A stretch of DNA of 64,000 bases from Actinomycetes bacterium (lineage in GTDB: Bacteria; Actinomycetota; Acidimicrobiia; Spongiisociales; JAHEDJ01). Below, one piece after another: positions 16,163 to 25,113 of the stretch (its first letter is position 1; each line of letters begins with the position of its first letter). The DNA is taken from NCBI GenBank assembly GCA_024641245.1, contig JAHEDK010000008.1, forward strand, positions 1 through 64,000, given 5' to 3'. Both the position numbers and the translations under genes were made by a program. The notes beneath the pieces were generated by a model that ran no database searches, was not told where the DNA came from, and saw nothing but the letters and a program-made list of their open reading frames with translations.

Positions 16163-16747
16163 TCAACCGACCTCGACGTCTGCCCGGTGGAGTGCTGCAA
16201 CCATTCGGTCACCGTCTCCGCTGTTCAGTTCAACGGCAGCCGTGTAACTCAACGGCACCCTGGTACTGAACCCGGCTCCGGCGGCGTCGAGGGCCGTTGC
16301 CCCGACGCAGTAGTCGAGGGCCAGACCGACGACGACGGCTGATGTGATGCCGTTTCGATGGAGAAGCCCGGTGAGCTCCGTTTGTGTCTCGGCGCCCGTC
16401 TCCGGGTCGCGCATCGTGAATCCCGAGTAGCCGTCCTCACCGTTCGTGCCCTTGCGGACGGTCGGTCCGGCCACGATGAGACGCGGGTGCAGTTCAGCTC
16501 CCCACGATTCACCGACGCAGTGCACCGGCCAGATCCCGCCGTCCTTCTGGAAGTGCGGGGTTGAGGCGGGGTGCCAATCCTGGGTGTAGACCACGCAGGC
16601 ACCCGCCGACGCGGCCCGGATGATCTCGTGGTTGATGGCGCTCACGATCTCGTCTCCGCCGGTCACGAACAAGCTTCCACCCGGATCGGCGAAATCGTTC
16701 TGCATGTCGACGACGAGCAGAGCCGTGCTGGTCTCATAGGTGTGCAT
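16163..16747 (-). CDS. pncA: Nicotinamidase (isochorismatase-like hydrolase)
   Basis: 194 residues. It converts nicotinamide to nicotinate in NAD salvage. The catalytic triad is visible: Asp 14 in VVDMQNDF, Lys 99 in VRKGTNGEDGYS and Cys 147 in ALDYCVGATA. Metal ligands fall in DWHPASTPHF (57-66). The cis-peptide-like GLALDYCV context fits nicotinamidases rather than isochorismatases. It is divergent from pncB, which encodes the next step. Confidence 0.93.
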   Translation of the reverse strand: MHTYETSTALLVVDMQNDFADPGGSLFVTGGDEIVSAINHEIIRAASAGACVVYTQDWHPASTPHFQKDGGIWPVHCVGESWGAELHPRLIVAGPTVRKGTNGEDGYSGFTMRDPETGAETQTELTGLLHRNGITSAVVVGLALDYCVGATALDAAGAGFSTRVPLSYTAAVELNSGDGDRMVAALHRADVEVG

Positions 16748-16783
16748 GGGATGAGCCTACGTGCAGCGAGTACAGTGCGCCGC

Positions 16784-18313
16784 GTGTTGACCACCGGCAT
16801 TCTCTTCACCGACCACTATCAGCTGACGATGGCACAGCTCTACTACCGGACTGGGCTTGCCGATCGCCCGGCCCGATTCGAGCACTCGTTTCGGGCATAC
16901 CCGGATTACGGCACCCACCAGGCCGGGTACGCGATCGCGGCCGGTCTGGCCCCGTTCGTCGACTGGATGCAGCACGCCGCGTTCGACGACGAGGCTGCCG
17001 GGGTGCTCGGCGCGCTCCGATCGGGCGATGGGGGAGCGCTCTTTGGTGGTGACTTCCTCGACTGGATGCGCAGCGTCGGCGGATTCGGAGGTGTCTCTTT
17101 GTGGGCAGTCCCGGAGGGCCGGGTCGTTCATCGGAATACTCCGATCGCGGTTGTTGAAGCACCGCTCGTGGTCGCCCAGCTTCTCGAGTCGTCATTGCTC
17201 AACCACCTCAACTATGCGGCGCTGATCGCCACCAAGGCATCACGGGTGGTCGAGGCTGCCCACGGAGGATCGGTGCTGGAGTTCGGTCTTCGCCGTGCGC
17301 ACGGGTTCGGCGGAATCGGTGCATCACGGTCGGCGCTGATCGGCGGCGCCGACTTCTCGTCGAACGTCGGGATTTCTCATGAGCTGGGTATTCCCTCGAA
17401 GGGAACCCACGGTCATTCAATGGTGCAGGTGTTCATGGCGATTGCCGGGGGAGAGCTCGAGGCCTTTCAGGCCTATGCCGATGTGTATCCGGACGATTGT
17501 CTGCTGCTGGTGGACACGATCAACACGCTCGAGTCCGGTGTTCCCAACGCAATTCGCGTGTTTGAGAAGCTGAAAGCGGGCGGTCATCGACCCGTGGGAA
17601 TCCGGCTCGATTCGGGTGACCTCGCCCATCTCGCCGTCCGTTCCGCCGCCATGCTAAACGCGGCCGGCTTCGCCGACACCTCGATCGTGCTGTCGAGCCA
17701 GCTCGACGAACTCACGATCTGGCAGATCCGAAATCAGGTAGCCGAGGAGGCTCCCCGCTACGGGCTCGATGTTGATCAGATGCTCGGCCGCCTCGTCTAC
17801 GGAGTTGGATCGCGCATGGCTACATCGGACGGCGATCCCAGTTTTGACGGTGTATACAAGGCCGTGGCAATCAGAGACGACACGGGCGCTTGGAAACCCG
17901 CCATCAAGATCTCCGACTCGCCGGACAAGCTGGCACTTCCCGGCGTGAAGTCCTTGTGGAGGGTTTACGACGAACGCGGCATCGCCATTGCCGACGTCAT
18001 CGCCACGGGCGATGAGGATCTGAGCAGGCGTCCCCTGGAGATTCTGCATCCGATGAGGCCGGGAGTCGGCCGAATACTCGATGATGCGCGAATCTCGGCG
18101 ATCGAACCCCTGCTCGCGCTGATCGTGGAGCGTGGCCGGGTGGTGGCGGGCCTGGGCGACATACACGAGGCACGCCGCCGCCGGGCAGCCGACCTCGATC
18201 GATTGGACACCGGTGTGCGTCGGTTGGTCAATCCGCACACCTACCACGTGTCGATCACCAGACCGCTGCTGGAGCTGAAGCAGTCACTGATCGAGGAGCA
18301 CCGGGCACGCTGA
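16784..18313 (+). CDS. pncB: Nicotinate phosphoribosyltransferase
   Basis: 509 residues from the GTG at 16784, whose product opens with the family N-terminus LFTDHYQLTMAQLYY. It makes nicotinate mononucleotide from nicotinate and PRPP. The motifs SKGTHGHSMVQ, RLDSGDLAHLA and VGSRMATSDGDPSFDGVYK are characteristic. An ATG at 16751 would add 11 residues but would almost touch the pncA start. The divergent pncA/pncB arrangement leaves a 36-bp gap for both promoters, so shared control is likely. Confidence 0.94.
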   Translation: MLTTGILFTDHYQLTMAQLYYRTGLADRPARFEHSFRAYPDYGTHQAGYAIAAGLAPFVDWMQHAAFDDEAAGVLGALRSGDGGALFGGDFLDWMRSVGGFGGVSLWAVPEGRVVHRNTPIAVVEAPLVVAQLLESSLLNHLNYAALIATKASRVVEAAHGGSVLEFGLRRAHGFGGIGASRSALIGGADFSSNVGISHELGIPSKGTHGHSMVQVFMAIAGGELEAFQAYADVYPDDCLLLVDTINTLESGVPNAIRVFEKLKAGGHRPVGIRLDSGDLAHLAVRSAAMLNAAGFADTSIVLSSQLDELTIWQIRNQVAEEAPRYGLDVDQMLGRLVYGVGSRMATSDGDPSFDGVYKAVAIRDDTGAWKPAIKISDSPDKLALPGVKSLWRVYDERGIAIADVIATGDEDLSRRPLEILHPMRPGVGRILDDARISAIEPLLALIVERGRVVAGLGDIHEARRRRAADLDRLDTGVRRLVNPHTYHVSITRPLLELKQSLIEEHRAR

Positions 18314-18360
18314 GCCGGGCAACCGGTTTCTCGATTCCTCATCAGGCGATCCGCCGGGTG

Positions 18361-19158
18361 CTACAAACCGCCCGCGAGCGCGACGACCAGCGCTCCGGCT
18401 CCGCCCTCGACGGGCTCACCGTGCCCGAACAGCACAGTGTCGAACTTCAATCCGGCCAGCTTCTTGACCGTTTCGTTGGCAGCCACCATGTCTGAGGAGA
18501 AATCCGGATTGGCGCCGGTCACGCCGCCGTCCGTTCCATTGAGGGCGTCCCCGGCCACGAGAACTCCGCCGACCGGGTCGAAGACCGAAATGTGTCCATC
18601 GGTGTGGCCGGGCGTGTGGATGATCTGCAGGCCGAACACGTCGTCACCATCGCCGACTGCAACAATCGGCCTGGACGTCGGGATCTGCGGGATGTCCCCC
18701 TCACCCGCATAGGTCGTGGCAGAGGTGGCGACCATCAGCACCGCTTCGGCGCTGCCGATGTGATCGTTGTGGCGGTGAGTGAGGATCAGATGCTCGACGT
18801 CTTCCCAGCCGAGCCCGACGGCGGTGAGACCATCTTCGATGTCGGGAGCACTACCGGCGACACCGGTGTCGACGATGGCAGCCGAGCCGGCACGAATCAG
18901 GATGTAGGCCGAGACGAAACCTAGGTTCACCCGGCGATAGCTGACAATCTCCGTGGTGGCAGCATGAGGTACCGTCGAAGCGACCGGGAGTCGCGTTGTC
19001 GGCGGCGCGGGAGGTTGGTCGGTCGTCGTTGGGTCGCCGGTGGCGGCGGTCTCTCCGGACGCTGAACAGGCACCGAGACCCAGTACTGCGATGGCGAGCG
19101 ATGTCGTCCCGAACTGGCGAAGAAACACCCGGCGGGTGAGCGGTCGGATGGTGGGCAT
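18361..19158 (-). CDS. Tat-exported lipoprotein, MBL-fold hydrolase
   Basis: 265 residues. The N-terminus has a twin-arginine motif (TRRVFLRQF) and a lipobox ending LGACS, so it is predicted to be exported folded and lipid-anchored. A Thr/Pro-rich linker follows. The catalytic domain has LTHRHNDHIG (HxHxDH), HTPGHTDGH, AGDALNG and LFGHGEP, giving a full set of metal ligands. The layout resembles glyoxalase II-like or quorum-quenching-type hydrolases; the substrate is unknown. It is convergent with pncB. Confidence 0.87.
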   Translation of the reverse strand: MPTIRPLTRRVFLRQFGTTSLAIAVLGLGACSASGETAATGDPTTTDQPPAPPTTRLPVASTVPHAATTEIVSYRRVNLGFVSAYILIRAGSAAIVDTGVAGSAPDIEDGLTAVGLGWEDVEHLILTHRHNDHIGSAEAVLMVATSATTYAGEGDIPQIPTSRPIVAVGDGDDVFGLQIIHTPGHTDGHISVFDPVGGVLVAGDALNGTDGGVTGANPDFSSDMVAANETVKKLAGLKFDTVLFGHGEPVEGGAGALVVALAGGL

Positions 19159-19215
19159 GCGATCCCTTCTCGATGAGGCCCCGAGCGTACCGGGCCGGTT
19201 TGAAATCGGGGCCGC

Positions 19216-19734
19216 CTATCGCATCCAGATACGGAGGGCGGCTTCGAGTTCGTCAGGGTTCTGGGATCCAATCAGAATGTCCCGCCCGTCGAGCATGGTC
19301 AGGTACACGCCCCGGGACCCCTTCGCCAGGTACGCCTTCACGCCCCTGGCATACCGGACCCCCCAACCGCCGTAGTCACGAATCGGGCGAAACGTTCGAA
19401 CCTCCGCCGTCGCGATACGGTCAAAGGCGATCCGCTTCGTCCGCATCGGGGCGAATCTGATGTGGAGGGCGTCCGCACGGACTTCGGTGACGAGCTTGAG
19501 CGAGGCAAAGAGCCAGATGAGTCCAAAGCCGAACACAACGAATGCGCCTCCCACGATCGTTAGCGCGCCGTCCGACATCGGGTTGGCCCCCCACGGCTCC
19601 CCTCCGATGAGTTGCACGTAGATACCGACGGAGAAGGCGGCGATCGACGAACCGGCCGCCAGGACCACGAGCACCGTGATCCAGCCGGGGAATCGCTGCC
19701 TTTCTTCGAAGTAGGACTCGGTGTGATCGGTCAT
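19216..19734 (-). CDS. Two-helix membrane protein with C-terminal PH-like region
   Basis: 172 residues from the ATG at 19734. Two hydrophobic helices (about 18-40 and 58-80) are followed by a soluble beta-rich region. The features LHIRFAP, IAFDRIATAEVRTF, GGWGVRYARGVKAY and the ending DILIGSQNPDELEAAL match small bacterial proteins with a PH-like fold. Function is unknown. It is separated from the Tat lipoprotein gene by 57 bp on the same strand. Confidence 0.75.
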   Translation of the reverse strand: MTDHTESYFEERQRFPGWITVLVVLAAGSSIAAFSVGIYVQLIGGEPWGANPMSDGALTIVGGAFVVFGFGLIWLFASLKLVTEVRADALHIRFAPMRTKRIAFDRIATAEVRTFRPIRDYGGWGVRYARGVKAYLAKGSRGVYLTMLDGRDILIGSQNPDELEAALRIWMR

Positions 19735-20004
19735 TCCACCAGCAACGTAGCCGACCGGCCGACTTCGTGGTGGAGAGTTCGGAACGCCGCCAACCAATGA
19801 CCGGCCGCGGTCGATACCAACTGAAAGCCGCTACCTCGTTGACAGGAGCGGCAGCAGTCGCCCAATCGGGACTGGGACCTGATAGAACTGGAGTGTGGTG
19901 ACGTGGCAGCCGAATCGATCTTCTAGCCGGCAACCACAGATTCATAGTGCGACGACCACTCTCGGTGACTATGGTTGGACTAGGCAACAAAAGGGAGGCT
20001 GGCC

Positions 20005-21837
20005 GTGGCGGGCACAGTTGCAATAAAGCGCGAACGTCATCGCAGGCGGCGCCTGTGGACGCTGGCCATCATTCTCGGTCCAATCGCCTTGTGGATGTAC
20101 TGGCGGATCTTCAGCGGGGAGAAGCCGTGGCCGGGTGTACCGGACCTCGGACCGGATGCGGCCTTCTGGCTGCCCGGGATCCTGCTCGTGGTGCTTCTCG
20201 GGTTCGTCCTGCTCGCTCCCATGCTGGTGAACGCCCGATCTCCGCACATCACGTTCCGCCCTGAAGAGATCGATGTCTCGTTCGCGGATGTGCACGGTGC
20301 CGACCGTCTGAAGACTGAGGTTCGGCATACCCTCGACGTACTCCTCGACTACAAGCGATTCCGTGATGAGATGGGAGGAAGCCCCAGGCGCGGCATTCTC
20401 TTCGAAGGCCCGCCCGGTACCGGGAAGACCTACATGGCGAAAGCGATGGCTGCCGAAGCTGAAGTTCCGTTCCTTTTCGTCTCGGCCACCGCCTTCCAGA
20501 GCATGTGGTACGGCATGACCGCCCGCAAGATCCGGAAATTCTTCAAGGATCTCCGCAAGGCGGCCAGGGCCGAAGGTGGAGCCATAGGCTTCATCGAGGA
20601 GATCGACGCCATCGGGCTGAGTCGATCCGGCGTGAGTACTCCGGCATCCGGGGCAACTCACTCGCTCACGGTGAACAAGACGGGGATCAGCCAGGAAACC
20701 GGCGGCATGGTCAACGAGCTACTCATCCAGATGCAGAGCTTCGACACTCCTCCCTTCTCTTCGAAGGTGAAGGGCGTCTTTACCGACTTCCTCAATCGCT
20801 ACCTCGCCCCGGGGAACCAATTGAGAAAGGACTCGCCCGAGTACACCAATATCCTGCTGATCGCCGCCACCAACCGGGCGGCGGCACTCGACCCCGCCTT
20901 GATGCGACCTGGTCGATTCGATCGGATACTCCATTTCGATCTTCCGAGCCGCACCGCTCGACTTGCCTTGATCGACTACTTCCTCGACAAGAAATCGCAC
21001 GCTCCGGAACTCGACGATCGGGAAGCGCGCGACGACCTGGCTGCGGCGACACTCGGCTACACCCCGGCCTCACTTGAGCGATTGTTCGACGAAGCACTGC
21101 TGCTTGCCCTGCGTGATGAGAGGAACGAGTTGTCGTCTGGTGACTTGTGGCAAGCGCGGATGGAGATCGAAATCGGGCTACCCGAGCCCCTGGATCTTCC
21201 GGAGCATGAGCGACGGACCATCGCCACCCATGAAGCCGGCCATGCGACGGCCGCCTATCTGGTAGGCAAGGGTCGGAAACTCGAGGTGCTCTCGATCATC
21301 AAGCGCAAGGAGGCGCTGGGGTTCCTCGCACATCGACTACTCGAGGAGCGGCACACCCAACAGCGCAGCGAGATGCTGGCCTCGATTCAGATTTCGCTGG
21401 CCGGTATGGTTGCCGAGGAGTTGTTCTTCGACGAGTCGGGAAGTGGCCCGGCCGGTGACCTGGCGGCCGCCACGAGCATTGCAGTCGAGATGGTCGGATC
21501 GATGGGCCTCGGAGGTTCTCTGATCTCGTTCCGTGCGCTCGATGGTGGTCCGCTGGCCGGGAATCTGGCGGCAACCGTCCTGGCCGATGAGTCGGGTCGT
21601 CACGCCGTGGATGAGATTCTGAACGCCCAGAAACAGGAGGTCACGACCCTTCTGGCGGGAAACCGGCACATAATCGAAGCCCTGCGCGATCAATTGCTCC
21701 TGCGAAACGAGCTCGTCGACGAGGAGATCCTCGATGTGATCGAAGGAGCGGCTGCACCCGGCGAGACTGAGGTGCGCACCATCATCGATCTGCGCGACGA
21801 GGACCTCGTGATCCATCGAGGTCCCGAGATCGGCTGA
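20005..21837 (+). CDS. FtsH-like membrane AAA+ zinc metalloprotease
   Basis: 610 residues from a GTG with GGGAGG 8 bases upstream. Two N-terminal membrane helices (about 17-35 and 53-75) flank a short external loop of about 20 residues, much smaller than in FtsH. The AAA module has Walker A GPPGTGKT (135-142), Walker B GFIEEID (195-201, Glu where FtsH usually has Asp) and the second region of homology MRPGRFDR (300-307). Between them is an insertion of about 60 residues. The protease domain has HEAGH (409-413) and Asp 485 in GPAGDLAAAT as the third zinc ligand. It is a divergent paralogue of FtsH, probably degrading membrane proteins. Confidence 0.9.
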   Translation: MAGTVAIKRERHRRRRLWTLAIILGPIALWMYWRIFSGEKPWPGVPDLGPDAAFWLPGILLVVLLGFVLLAPMLVNARSPHITFRPEEIDVSFADVHGADRLKTEVRHTLDVLLDYKRFRDEMGGSPRRGILFEGPPGTGKTYMAKAMAAEAEVPFLFVSATAFQSMWYGMTARKIRKFFKDLRKAARAEGGAIGFIEEIDAIGLSRSGVSTPASGATHSLTVNKTGISQETGGMVNELLIQMQSFDTPPFSSKVKGVFTDFLNRYLAPGNQLRKDSPEYTNILLIAATNRAAALDPALMRPGRFDRILHFDLPSRTARLALIDYFLDKKSHAPELDDREARDDLAAATLGYTPASLERLFDEALLLALRDERNELSSGDLWQARMEIEIGLPEPLDLPEHERRTIATHEAGHATAAYLVGKGRKLEVLSIIKRKEALGFLAHRLLEERHTQQRSEMLASIQISLAGMVAEELFFDESGSGPAGDLAAATSIAVEMVGSMGLGGSLISFRALDGGPLAGNLAATVLADESGRHAVDEILNAQKQEVTTLLAGNRHIIEALRDQLLLRNELVDEEILDVIEGAAAPGETEVRTIIDLRDEDLVIHRGPEIG

Positions 21838-21927
21838 GGCACGAACACCGTCCAACAGTGTGCTTGCGAGAATGAGGGTGGCTTTGAGTCCTGGAAAACC
21901 ACGAGAGCCCTTGCGTACACTGCTGCC

Positions 21928-22296
21928 ATGTTCGAGTTCGTCACCGGTTATGTCATGGGTTCCCGGCAGGCTGGGAAGGTCGCCGGGATGGCGGCATCGG
22001 CGAACTCGTTCAACCAGGGCCCGGCCTCCAAGCTGCACGATGTGAACGATCGGCTCGATCGGCTGGTCATGGTGGTAGAGGCCATGTGGTCACTCCTCGA
22101 GGAGTCCGGGTACACCAAGGAGCAACTCGACGAGCGGATCAAGGCGATGGATCAGGTTGACGGAACCGAGGATGGGCGAGCACTTCGCCAGCGCCTCCGC
22201 TGTCCGAGTTGCGATTCTGTGGTTGTCGAAGGCATCGGGAGCTGTCAGATCTGTGGCACCGAGGTCGGTGAAGCTAGTCCGTTTGCCGGCATCTGA
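21928..22296 (+). CDS. Hypothetical protein with C-terminal zinc ribbon
   Basis: 122 residues. A Gly/Ala-rich start (GYVMGSRQAGKVAGMAASAN) is followed by a predicted helical coiled-coil stretch (about 35-75). A zinc ribbon ends the protein, formed by CPSC and CQIC. Not recognised as a named family. It lies 90 bp after the FtsH-like gene and might be cotranscribed with it. Confidence 0.7.
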   Translation: MFEFVTGYVMGSRQAGKVAGMAASANSFNQGPASKLHDVNDRLDRLVMVVEAMWSLLEESGYTKEQLDERIKAMDQVDGTEDGRALRQRLRCPSCDSVVVEGIGSCQICGTEVGEASPFAGI

Positions 22297-22343
22297 AACA
22301 CGTTGACGCAGCAAGCTGCGGAGCGGTGTGAAACAATGTCTCG

Positions 22344-22979
22344 GTGGAACCTCGACAGCACCTGGGGGCCGGACCCGATCATTGGGATGCCGTTCATCGA
22401 AGGCGAGACCCCGACCAGCTCACCTGGTTCCAGCCGACGCCTCGCCGCTCGCTGGATCTCATCGAACGCTCCGGAATAGCGCCGTCGCAGCGCATCGTCG
22501 ACGTCGGCGGCGGGTCATCCCTGTTGTGTGATGCCCTGATCGGGCTCGGGTACCGCGATGTGACTGTGGTCGACATCTCCGGCGCCGCGTTGGCGCATGT
22601 CGAGGCCAGGCTCCGGGGCACGGCTGAGTGGCTAACGCTCATCGAAGGTGATATCGGAACGCTTCACAGCGATCGGCCCTTCGACCTCTGGCACGACCGA
22701 GCTGTTTTCCACTTCCTCATCGACGATGATGAGCGCGACCAGTATGTGGGAGCCATTGAATCAAACCTCGCCGGACAGGGCCACGTCGTGATGGCGACCT
22801 TCGGGTTGCAGGGACCGGACATGTGCAGCGGGCTACCGGTTCGACGCTATGGCCCGGAGAGCCTCGCCGCCGCGCTCGGAACCCGACTCCAACCCGTGAC
22901 GTTCGAAGAAGAACTGCATGCGACGCCGGCCGGCGGTACACAGCATTTTCTCTACGGATTGTTCAAGCGGATCGACTGA
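22344..22979 (+). CDS. Class I SAM-dependent methyltransferase
   Basis: 211 residues from a GTG. Motif I is VDVGGGSSLL (about 53-62), the acidic end of strand 2 is VVDIS, and motif II is LWHDRAVFHFL. The N-terminal WDAVHRRRDPDQLTWFQ matches a family of small bacterial methyltransferases related to thiopurine and nodulation-type enzymes. The substrate is unknown. No good ribosome site precedes the GTG, so the start is the least certain point. Confidence 0.85.
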   Translation: MEPRQHLGAGPDHWDAVHRRRDPDQLTWFQPTPRRSLDLIERSGIAPSQRIVDVGGGSSLLCDALIGLGYRDVTVVDISGAALAHVEARLRGTAEWLTLIEGDIGTLHSDRPFDLWHDRAVFHFLIDDDERDQYVGAIESNLAGQGHVVMATFGLQGPDMCSGLPVRRYGPESLAAALGTRLQPVTFEEELHATPAGGTQHFLYGLFKRID

Positions 22980-23044
22980 TCCAGGTCCGAAGCCGGACAC
23001 GATCGAAAACTGCCTGGATCTTCTTGCCCACTGCCCAATGGGGG

Positions 23045-24397
23045 TTACTCCCCGGCGATCGAGATGATCTCGTCGGCGGTGATCACGAAGATGCCGTTCG
23101 TTGTGACCACCGGGCCGCCGAAGATGGAATCTCCAGCATTGAACTGCCACAAGGCGGAGCCGGTCTCAGAATCAACTGCGTACACCGTCCCATCTTGTGT
23201 GCCGAAATACACGACGCCTTCGGCAACGGTCGGAGGGGTCGTGATGCGACTCCCGGCTGTGAACGGTCCGTCCCAGACGTTCGCAGCCAGGGTCTCGAGA
23301 TCCCAGGCCATCAGGAAGGAGTTCTCAACCGCGTAGACCGTCCCGTCTGCGTAGGCGGGGGATAGCGGAGAGTCGATCTGGTCGACGATCAGGCGGGGTG
23401 CCGCGTTGCACTGGCCGGTAGGGATCACCAGGATTGACCCGTCCGTCGGAATGATCACCTGATCATCGGCAACGACGGGATGACTTGATGGGCGCATGCC
23501 CGTTGCGATTGGCGTGCAGATCGGCTCCCCGTTGGTCAACGAGATCAGATGGAGGCGGCCGTTGTCGTCTGCCGCGTAGATGGTTCCTTTGGAGATGGCC
23601 GGGGTGTGAAAGAACGGCGAAACGTAGGTATTGGGGACCGGGTAGCGCCAGACGATCTCGTGGTCGCCTCCAACGGCGATGACAGATCCTGATTCAGTCG
23701 CCACGATGATCTTGTCGTCGGCGATGAGCGGTGCGGCCGACACGTCGGATCCCAGATTCACTTGCCAGTGTTGTGAACTCCCTCCGCCGAGCGCGTTGCG
23801 CGAGTACACGGTGCCGTCCTCGCTCACCGCGATGAGGCGGGTGGCCGTTTCGCTGGTTCCCTCCGGCCCTGTCGAGTATGTGAACTGCCCGACCGCCGGT
23901 GCGGTCTGCATCCGGCCGTTGGTCTGCATGGTGAACCGGATGACTCCATTGGTCTGATCGACGGCGTAGACGACGTCGTGGGTGGCGCTCACCACGTAGA
24001 GGAACCGCCCGTACGCAATGGGGTCTGCCCCAAAGAAACCCCCTGGTCGGACGGGCTCCCAGTAGCTGCCTTCGAGTGTCCGGAATCCTCCGTTGGTCTC
24101 GCCGGTGAGAGCTATGTTGCCCCTGAAGTCGTTTCGCCCGTACACCCCGAGATCACCGGGATCGATGATCAGTGGTGCACCCGTAATCGTCGGAGGTGTC
24201 ACCGTCGTCGCAGGGGCGAGCGAGGGGGCGGTTCGCTGGTCGGCAGGTGACTCGTCTTGGAAAAGGAGGTACCAGGCGAGGGCGTTGGTGACCAGCAGCA
24301 CAACGATCGCCGCGGATGCCAGGATGGGCCACATCCGGACGGGCGGCCCCGAAACCGCCGGACGCGGAGGCCGTTCGAGGGTCGGAGGCCTCATCAT
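23045..24397 (-). CDS. Membrane-anchored PQQ-like beta-propeller protein
   Basis: 450 residues. One N-terminal membrane helix (about 22-45) is followed by a Thr/Pro-rich linker and a repeat domain. The repeats have the form DGTVYSRN, SGSVIAVGG, NGRLHLISL, DGTVYAVDSETGSALW, typical of PQQ/WD-like propeller blades; about seven can be counted. It is likely an extracytoplasmic scaffold or sensor rather than an enzyme, since no cofactor or kinase domain is seen. ATG codons at 24397 and 24394 are both possible, after GAGGG. Confidence 0.85.
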   Translation of the reverse strand: MMRPPTLERPPRPAVSGPPVRMWPILASAAIVVLLVTNALAWYLLFQDESPADQRTAPSLAPATTVTPPTITGAPLIIDPGDLGVYGRNDFRGNIALTGETNGGFRTLEGSYWEPVRPGGFFGADPIAYGRFLYVVSATHDVVYAVDQTNGVIRFTMQTNGRMQTAPAVGQFTYSTGPEGTSETATRLIAVSEDGTVYSRNALGGGSSQHWQVNLGSDVSAAPLIADDKIIVATESGSVIAVGGDHEIVWRYPVPNTYVSPFFHTPAISKGTIYAADDNGRLHLISLTNGEPICTPIATGMRPSSHPVVADDQVIIPTDGSILVIPTGQCNAAPRLIVDQIDSPLSPAYADGTVYAVENSFLMAWDLETLAANVWDGPFTAGSRITTPPTVAEGVVYFGTQDGTVYAVDSETGSALWQFNAGDSIFGGPVVTTNGIFVITADEIISIAGE

Positions 24398-24532
24398 GTC
24401 CCTCGCCCGCTAGTCGGGTTGCTCAACGGGAGTTGGTTGATTCGCGTGTCATGACTAAGCGGTTGGAGTTGCGCATCCACGAAGTACCCCTTCGCTTCGC
24501 GTCAACACTACGCGGCGTTTGGCTGGGACGAT

Positions 24533-24588
24533 CACCGTTTCGCGCGGCAACTGCGGGGTCCAGCGAGACATTGCCGCGCGAAACCGTG
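24533..24588. repeat. REP-like palindromic repeat, copy B
   Basis: Arms CACCGTTTCGCGCGGCAA (24533-24550) and TTGCCGCGCGAAACCGTG (24571-24588) match with one mismatch across a 20-base spacer. It lies in the 203-bp gap between two minus-strand genes and may end the upstream transcript. Its spacer is less like those of copies A, C and D. Confidence 0.7.
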
Positions 24589-24600
24589 TGGAATGGCCGG

Positions 24601-24849
24601 CTAGCCGTTCACCCACGAGTCATGGATCTCCACCGTCTGGACCGCTCCGGGCAGGTTCATCCACGAGTCGTGGATTTCGGCCGGCTCCGAGTCGATCAGC
24701 ACGAGCGCCACAACCACGGCGGCGATGATGGCTAGAACCGCAATCAAAAACAGCGCCAGGTTCCTCATCGACGAGGATACGTGGGCCGGGGGTAGTTGCT
24801 CCCGGACCGCGGTCGCGGTCTCGACGGGAGGTTCGCGTGTGAGCGTCAT
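24601..24849 (-). CDS. Small single-pass membrane protein with two EIHDSW motifs
   Basis: 82 residues from the ATG at 24849, which has an ideal AAGGAGG 6 bases upstream. A basic/acidic N-terminal half is followed by one membrane helix (NLALFLIAVLAIIAAVVV). The C-terminal end has two copies of EIHDSW(M/V)N separated by 9 residues, the second at the very end. At DNA level the copies are a near-identical 27-base repeat. Function unknown; the C-terminal tails face the outside if the helix is type II-like. Confidence 0.7.
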   Translation of the reverse strand: MTLTREPPVETATAVREQLPPAHVSSSMRNLALFLIAVLAIIAAVVVALVLIDSEPAEIHDSWMNLPGAVQTVEIHDSWVNG

Positions 24850-25113
24850 CACGCCCTCCTTCCGACCGGTTCCCCGAGCGGAGCTAGGCACCTCTGTGCC
24901 CCCACCTCGTTGCTGCCGCCCGTTGAACGGGCCTAATGACAGCATCGCGCCGACGCCATCCTGGGGCAATCGTTTTGCATGGTTTGATGCTGAGTATCCA
25001 TACGTCGACCGTCTCCCAATGGGAGGCACCGCATCTCGGTGGGTTTCCCAGGAGAATTCCGTCGGTGGCATCAGGATGGGACCGTGGCAGGATGGCAGGC
25101 ACAGGAGGGTTCG

